Shown: positions 8,570 to 17,080, counted from the stretch's first letter. The stretch is 64,000 nucleotides of DNA from Salinimicrobium profundisediminis (GCF_026241755.1 NZ_JAPJDA010000002.1:186001-250000); one strand, 5' to 3'. Notes: generated by a model not told the origin, from the sequence alone. Made by a program: numbers and translations.

Positions 8570-9461
8570 CAGGCTGCTGGCTATTCTCGCAGCCATTGGT
8601 GCCGGCACTATCTATGGTATTAACCACACGGTAGCAAAAGGTTTGATGCCTGTTTACATCCAGCCATTTGGTTTTATCCTGCTGCGGGTAACGGGAGCTG
8701 CTATTCTTTTCTGGCTCATTAGCCCGTTGGGACCCAAAGAGAAAATCGCCACCAGTGACTGGCCGCGACTGCTTGGTTGTGCCGTGCTGGGAATGTGTAT
8801 TAACATGCTGTTCTTCTTCAAAGGCCTTAACCTCACTACCCCAATCAACAGCTCGGTGATCACCACCATCACACCAATTATCGTGCTGGTGCTGGCTGCC
8901 ATTCTTATCAAAGAAAAGATTACCCTGCTAAAAACGGTAGGAATAATAACAGGGCTTGCCGGGGCGCTTGGCCTCATACTTTTTAGCAGTAGCGAAGTAA
9001 GGAACGCCAGTAACATTCCGCTGGGAAACTTCCTGGTGCTTATTAATGCCACTTCTTACGGACTTTACCTCATCCTGGTAAAGCCGCTTACCAGCAAGTA
9101 TCACCCGGTCACCCTAATGAAATGGCTTTTTACAATGGCGATTATTATCAATTTGCCGTTCACCCTGAAGGAATTCACACAGGTGGAATGGAGCAGCCTA
9201 CCTACCGAAGCTATTTTTGGGATGAGCTTTGTTGTTGTAGGAACCACTTTTCTCACCTACCTGCTCAACGTATATGCACTTAGACAGCTAAGCGCCTCCA
9301 CCATAAGCGCTTTTGTGTACTTACAGCCCCTTATTGCGATTGTTTACGCAGTTTCGACCGGGGCCGATTCTCTGAATATGCTCAAAATAGTGGCGGCACT
9401 TCTAGTCTTTGCAGGGGTTTATATGGTAACCCGAAAGCCTAAACCTAAGCCTGCAGCATAG
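8562..9461 (+). CDS. EamA/DMT-family transporter
   Basis: A 299-residue inner-membrane protein with about ten hydrophobic segments in two EamA repeats (roughly 1-140 and 150-290). The first repeat opens with IYGINHTVAKGLMP and closes before a short linker; the second ends with YLQPLIAIVYA, a common DMT sequence. The short lysine/proline tail is cytoplasmic. The substrate is unknown; relatives export metabolites or amino acids. It converges on the thioesterase gene with a 17-base tail-to-tail overlap. Confidence 0.88.
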   Translation: MNSRLLAILAAIGAGTIYGINHTVAKGLMPVYIQPFGFILLRVTGAAILFWLISPLGPKEKIATSDWPRLLGCAVLGMCINMLFFFKGLNLTTPINSSVITTITPIIVLVLAAILIKEKITLLKTVGIITGLAGALGLILFSSSEVRNASNIPLGNFLVLINATSYGLYLILVKPLTSKYHPVTLMKWLFTMAIIINLPFTLKEFTQVEWSSLPTEAIFGMSFVVVGTTFLTYLLNVYALRQLSASTISAFVYLQPLIAIVYAVSTGADSLNMLKIVAALLVFAGVYMVTRKPKPKPAA

Positions 9462-9939
9462 CCGGATCTATATCTTTTGGCTTCTTGCCATACCTCCTGG
9501 TGTCTTCACGGGTTAGGATCTTGAAATCTTCGGTGTGGGATAGGTGGTTAATATTGTCAAACAGTTCTTTTGGGAGACCTGTTAATTTGCGCTCTTTTAG
9601 ATCTATCCAGCCGCCCATCATTTCACAGCTCGCAAAGTTCCTACCCTTGTGATCATAAAAATCATGGATGAATTCAAAATACATTCCGTCTTCAGAAAGG
9701 CCTTTTAATTGTAAAGTAACGGTTACCGGCTTACCTGCAAAAACTTCTTTGAAGTATGAGATATGTTCATAAAACACCACCGGCCCCAGGTTGTGCTGCG
9801 CCATTTCTTTTTGTCCGAAGCCGTTTTCCATTAGAAAACTCATTCGGGTGTGGCTCATAAAATTTATATAGGCAGTGTTAGCCAAATGCCTGTTTGCATC
9901 GATATCACTCCATCTTATTTCAAAACTCTTCTTGTACAT
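9445..9939 (-). CDS. Acyl-CoA thioesterase (hotdog fold, 4HBT family)
   Basis: Predicted to hydrolyse acyl-CoA thioesters in the cytoplasm. The 4HBT signature is visible at the N terminus: EIRWSDIDANRHLANTAYIN, where the Asp is the usual catalytic acid, followed by the long central helix region and hotdog beta strands. The length (164 residues) fits. It is a single gene, convergent with the EamA gene, so nothing nearby indicates the acyl group. A possible -7 element TAAATTTG (plus 9964-9971) precedes it. Confidence 0.85.
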   Translation of the reverse strand: MYKKSFEIRWSDIDANRHLANTAYINFMSHTRMSFLMENGFGQKEMAQHNLGPVVFYEHISYFKEVFAGKPVTVTLQLKGLSEDGMYFEFIHDFYDHKGRNFASCEMMGGWIDLKERKLTGLPKELFDNINHLSHTEDFKILTREDTRRYGKKPKDIDPAMLQA

Positions 9940-10031
9940 TTTTCAAATTTTGAGATAAAATTACAAATTTATACTATGCATGCATAACGAATTTTTCTTT
10001 CATTTACAGTTCTAAAACCTTACACCGCTCG

Positions 10032-10991
10032 ATGCCCATAGTAGAAAGTACATATAAACCCCCAATGATCTTCAGGAATTATCACGTCTCAACCGTGTAT
10101 TCTGCCATGATTAGACGGGCACCTGTAGCGCAGCAGCGCGAGCGGATAAACCTTCAGGATGGGGATTTTCTGGATCTTGACTGGAGCTTTTCCGAAGAAA
10201 GATCAGAAAAAGTACTTATTGTAATTCACGGGTTGGAGGGCAGTGCAAAACGCCCTTACGTTACCGGGCTTGCCAAATATTTCACTCAAAAAGGCTGGGA
10301 TGTTGCTGCCGTGAACCTTAGAGGTTGCAGCGGCGAGATCAACCGCCATTTCAGGTCTTACCATGCCGGGGCCACCAATGACCTTCAGGAAGTGGTGGAG
10401 CATATTCTGAAGAAAAACAAGTATGCTACAATGGCCTTTAACGGCTTCAGCCTTGGTGGGAATTTAATGCTTAAGTACCTTGGCGAAGACAGGGAAATTC
10501 CGAAGCAACTCAAAGCAGCAGTGATGGTCTCGGTGCCCTGCGACTTACATGGCAGTTGGAAACAACTCGAGAAGAGGGAGAATTTTCTCTACGCAAAACG
10601 TTTCCAGATCAAACTTCAAAATCATTTACGCCAGCGCGCACAGCATTTCCCCAACCAGTTAACCACTGAAGAAATCAATGCCTGTGACAGCCTGTTAGAC
10701 ATTGATGACCTGTATACCAGCAGGGCCCATGATTTTGAAAATGCGCTAGATTACTACCACAAAAACAGCTCCCGTCGTTTTCTTGAAAATATTGGGGTGC
10801 CCACCCTGCTTATAAATGCTAAGAATGATGGCTTTTTATCTCCTGCCTGCTATCCTTTTAAAATTGCTGAAGAAAGCAAATATCTTTACCTGGAAACGCC
10901 TGAGTATGGCGGACATGTAGGTTTCATGCAAAACAAACCGGAGACCTATACCGAAGAGCGCGCATACCAGTTCATACATTCCCACCTCTAG
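10032..10991 (+). CDS. YheT-family alpha/beta hydrolase
   Basis: A 319-residue serine hydrolase of the YheT/ABHD1-3 group. The oxyanion region is VIHGLEGSAKRPYV, the nucleophile elbow NGFSLGGNLMLKYLG (catalytic serine), the acid NAKNDGFLSP and the histidine YGGHVGFM near the C terminus, so the triad is complete. The natural substrate is unknown; relatives act on esters or acyl lipids. No signal peptide. It stands alone upstream of the yicC operon. Confidence 0.87.
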   Translation: MPIVESTYKPPMIFRNYHVSTVYSAMIRRAPVAQQRERINLQDGDFLDLDWSFSEERSEKVLIVIHGLEGSAKRPYVTGLAKYFTQKGWDVAAVNLRGCSGEINRHFRSYHAGATNDLQEVVEHILKKNKYATMAFNGFSLGGNLMLKYLGEDREIPKQLKAAVMVSVPCDLHGSWKQLEKRENFLYAKRFQIKLQNHLRQRAQHFPNQLTTEEINACDSLLDIDDLYTSRAHDFENALDYYHKNSSRRFLENIGVPTLLINAKNDGFLSPACYPFKIAEESKYLYLETPEYGGHVGFMQNKPETYTEERAYQFIHSHL

Positions 10992-11000
10992 CCACTTTTC

Positions 11001-11030
11001 TTTGTACCGCCTTGAATTTGTTTATCTTTG
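11001..11030 (+). promoter_or_regulatory. Promoter of the yicC-gmk-nadD operon
   Basis: TTTG (11001-11004), 18-base spacer, TATCTTTG (11023-11030), 20 bases before the yicC ATG. Good fit to the Bacteroidota housekeeping promoter. Confidence 0.75.
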
Positions 11031-11050
11031 TGCATCAATAAAATTACCGT

Positions 11051-11908
11051 ATGATTCAGTCCATGACCGGTTTTGGAAAAAGCGTTTTACAGCTGCCTTC
11101 CAAAAAGATCACCGTAGAGATCAAATCCCTCAACAGCAAAAATTTAGATTTAAATGCGCGCATCCCATCCCAGTACAGGGAAAAGGAGTTGCAGCTACGC
11201 AATAAAATTTCACGGGAACTCACCCGCGGAAAAGTTGATTTTTCGGTTTATGTTGAAGTTACAGGAGAAGAAACCAGCTCGGCAGTCAATGCGGCTGCAG
11301 TAAAAAAATACATGAACCAGTTGCGGGAGATCTATTCGGCACCTGATGTTGACCTTCTTCAAATGGCAGTGCGCATGCCCGATGCCTTTAAGACGGAAAG
11401 AGAAGAAATTGATGAAGATGAATTCCAGGCTATAGAAGAAGCCGTTGATGAAGCTCTTAGAGAGATCAATGATTTTCGCTCGGCTGAAGGGAAGGTACTC
11501 GAAGATGAACTGGAACAAAGAGCCGGAAACATTCAGGAGCTGTTGCAAAAAGTAATCGCCATGGATCCCGAAAGAATTGCCGGGGTGAGAGAACGCCTGC
11601 AAAAAGGAGTAGCCGAACTAAAAGAAAACGTTGACCAGAACCGCTTTGAACAGGAGTTGGTCTTCTACATCGAGAAATTCGATATTACCGAAGAAAAGGT
11701 GAGGCTGGAAAATCACATGGACTATTTTCAGAAGACGCTTGGATCATTAGATTCCAACGGGAAAAAACTCGGTTTCATCTCTCAGGAGATGGGTCGTGAG
11801 ATCAATACCATTGGCAGCAAATCAAACTATGCACCCATGCAGCAACTGGTGGTGCAAATGAAAGACGAATTGGAAAAGATCAAAGAACAACTTCTAAACG
11901 TACTCTAA
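11051..11908 (+). CDS. YicC-family endoribonuclease-like protein
   Basis: A 285-residue YicC protein with the family opening MIQSMTGFGK and the C-terminal DUF1732 segment (EMGREINTIGSKSNYAPMQQ). Studied members act as RNases affecting RNA stability. The middle is rich in acidic helices. First gene of a tight three-gene operon: its TAA overlaps the gmk ATG as TAATG. yicC next to gmk is a common order in bacteria. Confidence 0.92.
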   Translation: MIQSMTGFGKSVLQLPSKKITVEIKSLNSKNLDLNARIPSQYREKELQLRNKISRELTRGKVDFSVYVEVTGEETSSAVNAAAVKKYMNQLREIYSAPDVDLLQMAVRMPDAFKTEREEIDEDEFQAIEEAVDEALREINDFRSAEGKVLEDELEQRAGNIQELLQKVIAMDPERIAGVRERLQKGVAELKENVDQNRFEQELVFYIEKFDITEEKVRLENHMDYFQKTLGSLDSNGKKLGFISQEMGREINTIGSKSNYAPMQQLVVQMKDELEKIKEQLLNVL

Positions 11909-12498
11909 TGGCTGATGGCAAATTAATCGTTTTTTCGGCACCATCAGGATCGGGAAAAACAACTATAGTAAAATACCTGCTTGCCCAGGAAGAACTAAAT
12001 CTTGAATTCTCCATCTCTGCAACCTCGCGCGAACCAAGAGGTACAGAAGTGCACGGTAAAGATTACTACTTTCTGGACCTTAAGGAGTTCAAAAATAAGA
12101 TCAAGAACAACGAATTTTTGGAATGGGAAGAAGTTTACCGTGATAATTTCTACGGAACGCTTAAGAGTGAAGTAGAGCGCATTTGGTCACATGGCAAAAA
12201 TGTCATTTTTGACATCGATGTGGTGGGCGGGCTCGACATTAAGAACATCTATCCTGAAAAAACCCTGGCCGTATTCGTAAAACCCCCCAGTATTGAGGAG
12301 TTAAAGATACGCCTGAAGAAACGCAAGACAGAATCGGCCGACAAGATTAGCATGAGGGTGGCAAAAGCCTCTATTGAGCTGGCTACTGCCCCACAGTTTG
12401 ATCACATTATCATCAACAACGACCTCAATACTGCCCTCGAAGAGGCTTACACTTTGGTGACCGATTTTGTGGGCGCTACTAAAGTCTCAAAAAAGTGA
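11908..12498 (+). CDS. gmk: Guanylate kinase
   Basis: Phosphorylates GMP to GDP with ATP, an essential step in nucleotide recycling. The P-loop APSGSGKTT is at 11-19, and the GMP-binding segment follows with SATSREPRGTEVHGKDYYF. The 196 residues fit. A dispersed palindrome copy (12195-12211) is embedded, read as KNVIFD. Middle gene of yicC-gmk-nadD: the stop TGA overlaps the nadD GTG start. Confidence 0.97.
   Translation: MADGKLIVFSAPSGSGKTTIVKYLLAQEELNLEFSISATSREPRGTEVHGKDYYFLDLKEFKNKIKNNEFLEWEEVYRDNFYGTLKSEVERIWSHGKNVIFDIDVVGGLDIKNIYPEKTLAVFVKPPSIEELKIRLKKRKTESADKISMRVAKASIELATAPQFDHIIINNDLNTALEEAYTLVTDFVGATKVSKK
12195..12211. repeat. Dispersed palindrome copy inside gmk
   Basis: CAAAAATGTCATTTTTG, exact core 12196-12210, inside the gmk reading frame as Lys-Asn-Val-Ile-Phe. 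Confidence 0.8.
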
Positions 12499-13079
12499 AA
12501 AAAAGAATAGGTTTATTTTTTGGCACTTTTAACCCTGTACATGTAGGGCATCTTATTTTGGCCAATCACCTGCTACAGTATTCAAACCTCGATGAAGTAT
12601 GGATGGTGGTAACGCCACACAACCCCTTCAAGAAGAAAAGCAGCCTTTTAAATAACCATCACCGATTTGAAATGGTTTGGCAGCTGTGCGAAGAATATCC
12701 CGGGATAAAACCGAGCGATATTGAATTCAATCTGCCACAGCCCAATTACACGGTGTACACCCTGGCACACCTGGAAGAAAAGCATCCAGGTTATGAATTT
12801 GTATTGATCATGGGAGAAGATAACCTGAAGAGCTTCCCGAAGTGGAAAAATTATGAGGTTATTCTCGAAAGGCATGATATCCTGGTGTACCCCAGATATT
12901 CTGAAGGAGAAAATCACCCCGAATTGCTGGAGCATCCCAGAATTACCCTTACCGATGCCCCAAGAGTAGAAATTTCATCCACTTTTATAAGAAATGCAAT
13001 TAAAGAGGGAAAAGATGTGCGGCCTTTATTACCTCCCACAGTTTGGAAGTATATTGATCAAATGAACTTCTACCGCTAA
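12495..13079 (+). CDS. nadD: Nicotinate-nucleotide adenylyltransferase
   Basis: Converts nicotinate mononucleotide to its adenine dinucleotide in NAD synthesis. The nucleotidyltransferase motif GTFNPVHVGH is at 10-19, and the C-terminal ISSTFIRNAIKEG motif is intact. The length of 194 residues is normal. The start is GTG at 12495, sharing GTGA with the gmk stop; the first residues KKRIGLFFGTF confirm this start. Last gene of the operon. Confidence 0.96.
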   Translation: MKKRIGLFFGTFNPVHVGHLILANHLLQYSNLDEVWMVVTPHNPFKKKSSLLNNHHRFEMVWQLCEEYPGIKPSDIEFNLPQPNYTVYTLAHLEEKHPGYEFVLIMGEDNLKSFPKWKNYEVILERHDILVYPRYSEGENHPELLEHPRITLTDAPRVEISSTFIRNAIKEGKDVRPLLPPTVWKYIDQMNFYR

Positions 13080-13117
13080 AAAAAATTGCCTCCGAAGCTT
13101 AAGCTTCCGGAGGCAAT
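13078..13117 (-). terminator. Strong hairpin with T run on the minus strand
   Basis: Arms at 13085-13100 and 13101-13117 pair almost perfectly (one bulged G) around the centre AAGCTT/AAGCTT. On the minus strand the hairpin is followed by eight T residues; on the plus strand no T run follows nadD. It therefore reads best as a terminator for a minus-strand transcript, although it may also protect the nadD mRNA end. Confidence 0.6.
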
Positions 13118-13331
13118 CCTCACTAACTAACCAACCAAAAAAGAAAACTCTTCTTTTAATTATAATCTTTCTTATATCATAACGCAATTGAAGTGCTAAT
13201 CGTACATCATTAACACCTGCAAAATGTTAAAGTTTTAAAGTTTATAAATAGCTTTTTAAACTATTCTTTGCTACGGCTATTCTTATCAACCCCTTTATTT
13301 TGCTTATTTTTGGTGACACAATTACCATTCT

Positions 13332-14327
13332 ATGGAGAAATCGCCGAAATTTGCCGTTATAGGCGGAGGGAGCTGGGCTACAGCTAATGTAAAAATGCTT
13401 TGTGAGAACCTCGACGAGGTTACCTGGTACATGCGAAGTGTTTATGCTATTGAACACATTAAAAAACAGGACCACAACCCCAATTACTTAAGCTCGGTAG
13501 AATTTGACAATTCTCAACTCTATCTCACCAGCGACATAAACGAAGCCGTTAGACGGGCAGATGTATTGATCTTTGCAATTCCTTCAGCTTTTCTAAAGCG
13601 GGAACTCGATCATCTCACTGAAAGCCTCCAGGACAAGATCATCTTTTCGGCCATTAAAGGAATTGTACCCGAAACCAGTCTTATTGTGGGTGAACACTTC
13701 CACAAGACTTACAACATACCTTACGAAAACATTGGGGTAATTACAGGGCCGTGCCACGCAGAAGAAGTGGCACTGGAGCGTCTTTCTTACCTCACCATTG
13801 CCTGTTCTGATGAAGAGAAGGCAAAACTGGTTGCCAAACACCTTAGCAGCGACTACATCACCTGCAAAACAAGTGATGACATTGTGGGTACCGAATATGC
13901 TGCAATGCTGAAGAATATTTACGCTATTGCTGCAGGTATTGCTCACGGCCTTGGGTATGGAGATAATTTTCAAAGCGTCTTGATGAGCAATGCCATAAGG
14001 GAGATGAAGAAATTCATCAAAAAGGTACATAAGATGAAACGGAATATCAACGATTCGGCTTACCTGGGCGACCTTTTAGTGACGGGATATTCTACCTTTA
14101 GCCGTAACCGGATGTTTGGAAATATGATTGGAAAGGGCTACACGGTAAAGAGTGCACAAATGGAGATGAGCATGGTAGCCGAAGGTTATTACGCTACAGA
14201 CAGTGCTTATAAAATAGTGCAGGAAACGGGAGCTAAAACTCCTATTATAAACGCCGTTTACGGAATTTTATACCAGGGAAAGGAACCAAAGAAGGTTTTC
14301 AATAAACTGGCCGAGAAACTGGACTGA
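13332..14327 (+). CDS. gpsA: NAD(P)-dependent glycerol-3-phosphate dehydrogenase
   Basis: Reduces dihydroxyacetone phosphate to sn-glycerol-3-phosphate for phospholipid synthesis. An N-terminal Rossmann motif GGGSWATANVKML replaces the more usual GxGxxG (residues 11-23). The catalytic lysine region is MLKNIYAIAAGIAHGLGYGDN, and GPCHAEE is also conserved. The length of 331 residues is standard. Monocistronic; a TATTTTTG element (13305-13312) precedes the ATG by 19 bases without a clear -33 partner. Confidence 0.93.
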   Translation: MEKSPKFAVIGGGSWATANVKMLCENLDEVTWYMRSVYAIEHIKKQDHNPNYLSSVEFDNSQLYLTSDINEAVRRADVLIFAIPSAFLKRELDHLTESLQDKIIFSAIKGIVPETSLIVGEHFHKTYNIPYENIGVITGPCHAEEVALERLSYLTIACSDEEKAKLVAKHLSSDYITCKTSDDIVGTEYAAMLKNIYAIAAGIAHGLGYGDNFQSVLMSNAIREMKKFIKKVHKMKRNINDSAYLGDLLVTGYSTFSRNRMFGNMIGKGYTVKSAQMEMSMVAEGYYATDSAYKIVQETGAKTPIINAVYGILYQGKEPKKVFNKLAEKLD

Positions 14328-14332
14328 TACGG

Positions 14333-14412
14333 AGACCTGCGAGGTTTTTGAAACCTTGTAGGTCTTTCATTCTGATAAGACCTACAAGGTCAAAAAAAGA
14401 CCTTGCAGGTCT
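14333..14412. repeat. Two tandem hairpins built from the unit AGACCTNCAAGGT
   Basis: Hairpin 1 is 14333-14365 (AGACCTGCGAGGT pairing with ACCTTGTAGGTCT). Hairpin 2 is 14378-14412 (AGACCTACAAGGTC pairing with GACCTTGCAGGTCT). It lies directly after gpsA. Similar units are common intergenic repeats in flavobacteria as I remember them; a role in ending or protecting the gpsA transcript is plausible. Confidence 0.65.
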
Positions 14413-14467
14413 TCCAAATATTTATCGCAAATATACTCCTCTCCTTTACAGAGGCGGGGAAGAGGTT

Positions 14468-14863
14468 TTACTTCAGCAGCACGCCTTTCTTCGGCATTAC
14501 CGGAAGGTCTTGCAGGGCTTTTTCATTGATGCTGTTCTTCTGGAAGACAAATTTCTTGTGAAACATCTTTCCTTCAGCAAAAAAAGATACTGAGAATTCG
14601 TTGTTCAGTTGCAACACGTCGTCCTGCAAAAATTCCACTTTAGCAAAAGATTGCGGCGGCAGGTTGGTTATACTGTGCCTCATGGTTGAAGTTTCCTTCT
14701 TTCCGTCGTAACCTTTAGAAACAATCAGGACTCCTTCAATGGCTTCGGCACGATCATTTATAAGGTAGATGTTCCAGTCAAGGCTGCCATATTCCTCGTG
14801 TTTTTCACGTACGGCTGCTATGAATACATTCTTCACCTGCGGGATATCAATATCCTTTTTCAC
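14468..14863 (-). CDS. Conserved hypothetical protein in the pheS operon
   Basis: A 131-residue soluble protein with no signal peptide and no motif I can name. It is rich in charged residues with beta-type segments (DWNIYLINDRAEAIEGVLIVSKGYDG, split around a turn). The start is GTG at 14863, sharing one base with the stop codon of the 55-residue membrane protein upstream, which itself overlaps pheS. This tight coupling is the main support that it is a real gene. Function unknown. Confidence 0.7.
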   Translation of the reverse strand: MKKDIDIPQVKNVFIAAVREKHEEYGSLDWNIYLINDRAEAIEGVLIVSKGYDGKKETSTMRHSITNLPPQSFAKVEFLQDDVLQLNNEFSVSFFAEGKMFHKKFVFQKNSINEKALQDLPVMPKKGVLLK

Positions 14864-15030
14864 TAACGATCTAATTTGCTTTTAGCCCATTTGTACACAC
14901 CCCATAAAATTAATGCGGCAACAACCACTAAAATTGCTCCTATTGTGAATTCAATGATCTCAATAGCTACTAATAGGATGATGATCGCAACTGCAATGAT
15001 TCCAATAAATACCAGGCCTGCTGTTTTCAT
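14863..15030 (-). CDS. Small membrane protein, 55 residues, overlapping pheS
   Basis: Reading the minus strand from ATG 15030 to TAG 14863 gives [20 protein letters not shown] followed by a second hydrophobic stretch (about 30-46) and a basic tail KWAKSKLDR. It therefore probably has two transmembrane helices with a polar hairpin around EIIEFT. Its ATG overlaps the pheS stop as ATGA and its stop touches the next GTG start. It is below the usual length cut-off. No known family recognised. Confidence 0.75.
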   Translation of the reverse strand: MKTAGLVFIGIIAVAIIILLVAIEIIEFTIGAILVVVAALILWGVYKWAKSKLDR

Positions 15031-16046
15031 ATAGACGATTTAAACTGTTCCAGAAATCTCATGTCGTTCTCATAGAACATTCTAATATCCCCAATTTGGT
15101 AAAGCAGCATGGCAATTCTTTCTATTCCCATTCCAAAAGCAAAACCTGAATATTCTGAAGGATCTATGTTACAATTGCGAAGTACGTTTGGATCTACCAT
15201 ACCGCAGCCCATGATCTCCAGCCAACCCGTACCTTTTGTGATGCGGTAATCGGTTTCTGTTTCAAGGCCCCAGTAGATATCAACCTCTGCACTTGGCTCT
15301 GTAAAAGGGAAGTAAGAAGGGCGCAACCTGATCTTAGATTTCCCGAACAACTGCTTTGTAAAATACAACAAAGTTTGCTTCAAATCTGCAAACGACACAT
15401 TTTTATCAACATACAGGCCTTCTACCTGGTGAAAGATACAATGTGATCTTGCTGAAATTGCCTCATTTCTGAAAACCCTTCCGGGAGAGATCGTTCTAAT
15501 TGGCGGCTTGTTATCCTCCATATACCGCACCTGTACCGAAGAAGTATGCGTGCGCAACAGCACATCGGGGTTGGTTTGGATAAAGAAAGTATCCTGCATA
15601 TCCCTTGCCGGGTGGTATTCCGGAAGGTTTAATGCAGTAAAGTTATGCCAGTCATCTTCCATCTCGGGCCCTTCAGAAACATTGAACCCAATATTGGAAA
15701 AGATCTCGATGATCTGGTTCTTTACGATAGAAATTGGATGGCGCGCACCTATCTCAACCGGCTCCCCGGGGCGTGAAAGGTCTCCGTAAACCCCTTTCTC
15801 CTCCTCGCGGCTCTCCAGTTCTTCCTTTAATTTCTGAACTTTATTGGTAGCAGCATCCTTCAGCTCATTCACCGCCTGCCCAAATGCTTTTTTCTCTTCA
15901 TTGGGCACCGCCTTAAATTCAGCAAAATACCCGTTCAAAATGCCCTTTTTGCCAAGGTATTTTATACGAAAATTTTCAACTTCATCTTTAGTATTCGCCG
16001 TGAAGGCTTCAATTTCAGAGATATGCTCCTTAATAGTTTCTGTCAT
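15027..16046 (-). CDS. pheS: Phenylalanyl-tRNA synthetase alpha subunit
   Basis: Class II synthetase subunit that carries the active site and charges tRNA-Phe together with PheT, which is not in this window. The N-terminal coiled coil spans about 1-90. Class II motifs follow: [19 protein letters not shown], motif 2 with [21 protein letters not shown] (split here around its turn), the phenylalanine pocket [12 protein letters not shown], and motif 3 [14 protein letters not shown]. The 339 residues match the family. It heads a three-gene overlapping operon and has a clear TTG-N19-TAAATTTG promoter. Confidence 0.97.
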   Translation of the reverse strand: MTETIKEHISEIEAFTANTKDEVENFRIKYLGKKGILNGYFAEFKAVPNEEKKAFGQAVNELKDAATNKVQKLKEELESREEEKGVYGDLSRPGEPVEIGARHPISIVKNQIIEIFSNIGFNVSEGPEMEDDWHNFTALNLPEYHPARDMQDTFFIQTNPDVLLRTHTSSVQVRYMEDNKPPIRTISPGRVFRNEAISARSHCIFHQVEGLYVDKNVSFADLKQTLLYFTKQLFGKSKIRLRPSYFPFTEPSAEVDIYWGLETETDYRITKGTGWLEIMGCGMVDPNVLRNCNIDPSEYSGFAFGMGIERIAMLLYQIGDIRMFYENDMRFLEQFKSSI

Positions 16047-16069
16047 GGTCCCTTGTCTTTAGGAAGCTG

Positions 16070-16099
16070 CAAATTTAGGAAAATAATACGGCACTCCAA
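16070..16099 (-). promoter_or_regulatory. Promoter of pheS
   Basis: Minus strand: TTG (plus 16097-16099), 19-base spacer, TAAATTTG (plus 16070-16077), 23 bases before the pheS ATG. A good match to the Bacteroidota consensus. Confidence 0.75.
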
Positions 16100-16137
16100 C
16101 TGTGGGTGCCGGTGCAATATTTGGGTAGCTAACCTGC

Positions 16138-16153
16138 CAAAAATGTCATTTTA
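16138..16153. repeat. Dispersed palindrome, near-exact copy at a stop codon
   Basis: CAAAAATGTCATTTTA; one mismatch in the last core base. The stop codon of the adjacent minus-strand gene (16146-16148) lies inside the motif. Confidence 0.65.
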
Positions 16154-16502
16154 TATATTCCTTTTCCAAAAAGTACTGCACTATAGCTTCTTTCATGAGT
16201 ACCGCCTGTTCTCCGGGTTTTAAGGTCGGCAGGTTTTCAACCACCTTATAATGAGGCCAACCTTCATCATCAAAATATTCAAATTCATAGTAACCATAAG
16301 GCTCCAGGAGTCGGCAAATGGCGATGTGCATCAAATCGAGCTTGTGATCTTTTTTGAATTTCCTGTGAATTTGCCCCAGTTCCTGCAGGCCAATTATATA
16401 TATGATAGCATCGAGCTCGAGCTTCTCCCCGTCGGCAAACTGCTTTGAAAGTTTAGTTTCGACCTCGGCCCAACGTTGTTTTAATTGTTCATCTCTAGAC
16501 AT
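16146..16502 (-). CDS. Conserved hypothetical protein, 118 residues
   Basis: A small cytoplasmic protein of no family I can name. It has a helical N-terminal half (LKQRWAEVETKLSKQF, ELDAIIYIIGLQELGQIH) and an aromatic central stretch (YGYYEFEYFDDEGWPHYKVV). Its start at 16502 is only four bases beyond a -7 promoter element, so its mRNA is probably leaderless. It diverges from the CvpA gene through a 47-base spacer. Function unknown. Confidence 0.7.
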   Translation of the reverse strand: MSRDEQLKQRWAEVETKLSKQFADGEKLELDAIIYIIGLQELGQIHRKFKKDHKLDLMHIAICRLLEPYGYYEFEYFDDEGWPHYKVVENLPTLKPGEQAVLMKEAIVQYFLEKEYIK

Positions 16503-16505
16503 GGC

Positions 16506-16544
16506 GCAAAGATAATTACTAAGAACCGGAAATTGCTATCTTTG
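16506..16544. promoter_or_regulatory. Back-to-back -7 elements of two divergent, probably leaderless genes
   Basis: Minus-strand TATCTTTG (plus 16506-16513) lies 3 bases from the start at 16502; plus-strand TATCTTTG (16537-16544) lies 5 bases from the start at 16550. Initiation a few bases downstream of each would fall at or near the start codons. Confidence 0.55.
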
Positions 16545-16549
16545 GGAAT

Positions 16550-17080
16550 ATGAATATCCTGGATCTGCTGCTTAGCATTTTTCTACTTTTAGGGCTTGTA
16601 AGAGGGCTATTTAAAGGCTTCTTTGCAGAACTTGCAGCCCTGTTGTCTCTCATTTTAGGAATATATGCTGCCATTCACTTTTCGGGCAGCACCTATGTTT
16701 TTCTCGGTTCCTTTATCAACTGGGATGAAAAATACCTGAGTATCCTGTCTTTTGCCCTTACCTTTTTCGTGGTGGCGCTCATCATTTCTCTGGCGGGGAG
16801 CTTTCTCACCAAAATGGTACATATGGTGGCACTGGGTATTATCAACAGACTGGCAGGTGCAGCTCTGGGAGTGTTAAAAATGGCATTTTTGGCAAGTATT
16901 TTTATAATGTTCGTAGATGGCTTTGAAGTCTTTGATGCCGAAGAAGCTACGAAAGAAGAATCTGTATTATACGCCCCGGTGAGTGTACTTGCACCGGCAA
17001 TTCTTCCTACTATTATTAAAGAAATAAAAGAAGGGGATCTTTTTGAGACTTCTTCTGAAGCTGAAACAACTCCAAAATAA
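16550..17080 (+). CDS. CvpA-family membrane protein
   Basis: A 176-residue inner-membrane protein with about four hydrophobic helices (roughly 2-20, 25-45, 65-87 and 100-123). The N-terminal LDLLLSIFLLLGLVRGLFKG is the family hallmark. CvpA is needed for colicin V production in E. coli and affects envelope homeostasis. An acidic cytoplasmic tail follows the last helix. An exact dispersed-palindrome copy at 16876-16890 codes for Lys-Met-Ala-Phe-Leu at the start of helix 4. Confidence 0.88.
   Translation: MNILDLLLSIFLLLGLVRGLFKGFFAELAALLSLILGIYAAIHFSGSTYVFLGSFINWDEKYLSILSFALTFFVVALIISLAGSFLTKMVHMVALGIINRLAGAALGVLKMAFLASIFIMFVDGFEVFDAEEATKEESVLYAPVSVLAPAILPTIIKEIKEGDLFETSSEAETTPK
16875..16892. 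repeat. Dispersed palindrome copy inside the CvpA gene
   Basis: Exact core AAAAATGGCATTTTT at 16876-16890 followed by GG. Here the frame reads AAA ATG GCA TTT TTG, a different phase from the gmk and DUF3298 copies. Confidence 0.8.

Noticed and set aside
11002-11205. Open frame at the yicC start in another phase
   Set aside because: Shadow of yicC; it has no domain and overlaps the promoter.
14333-14412. Possible CRISPR-like repeat
   Set aside because: Units are in alternating orientation, form hairpins, have no regular unique spacers and no cas genes nearby.
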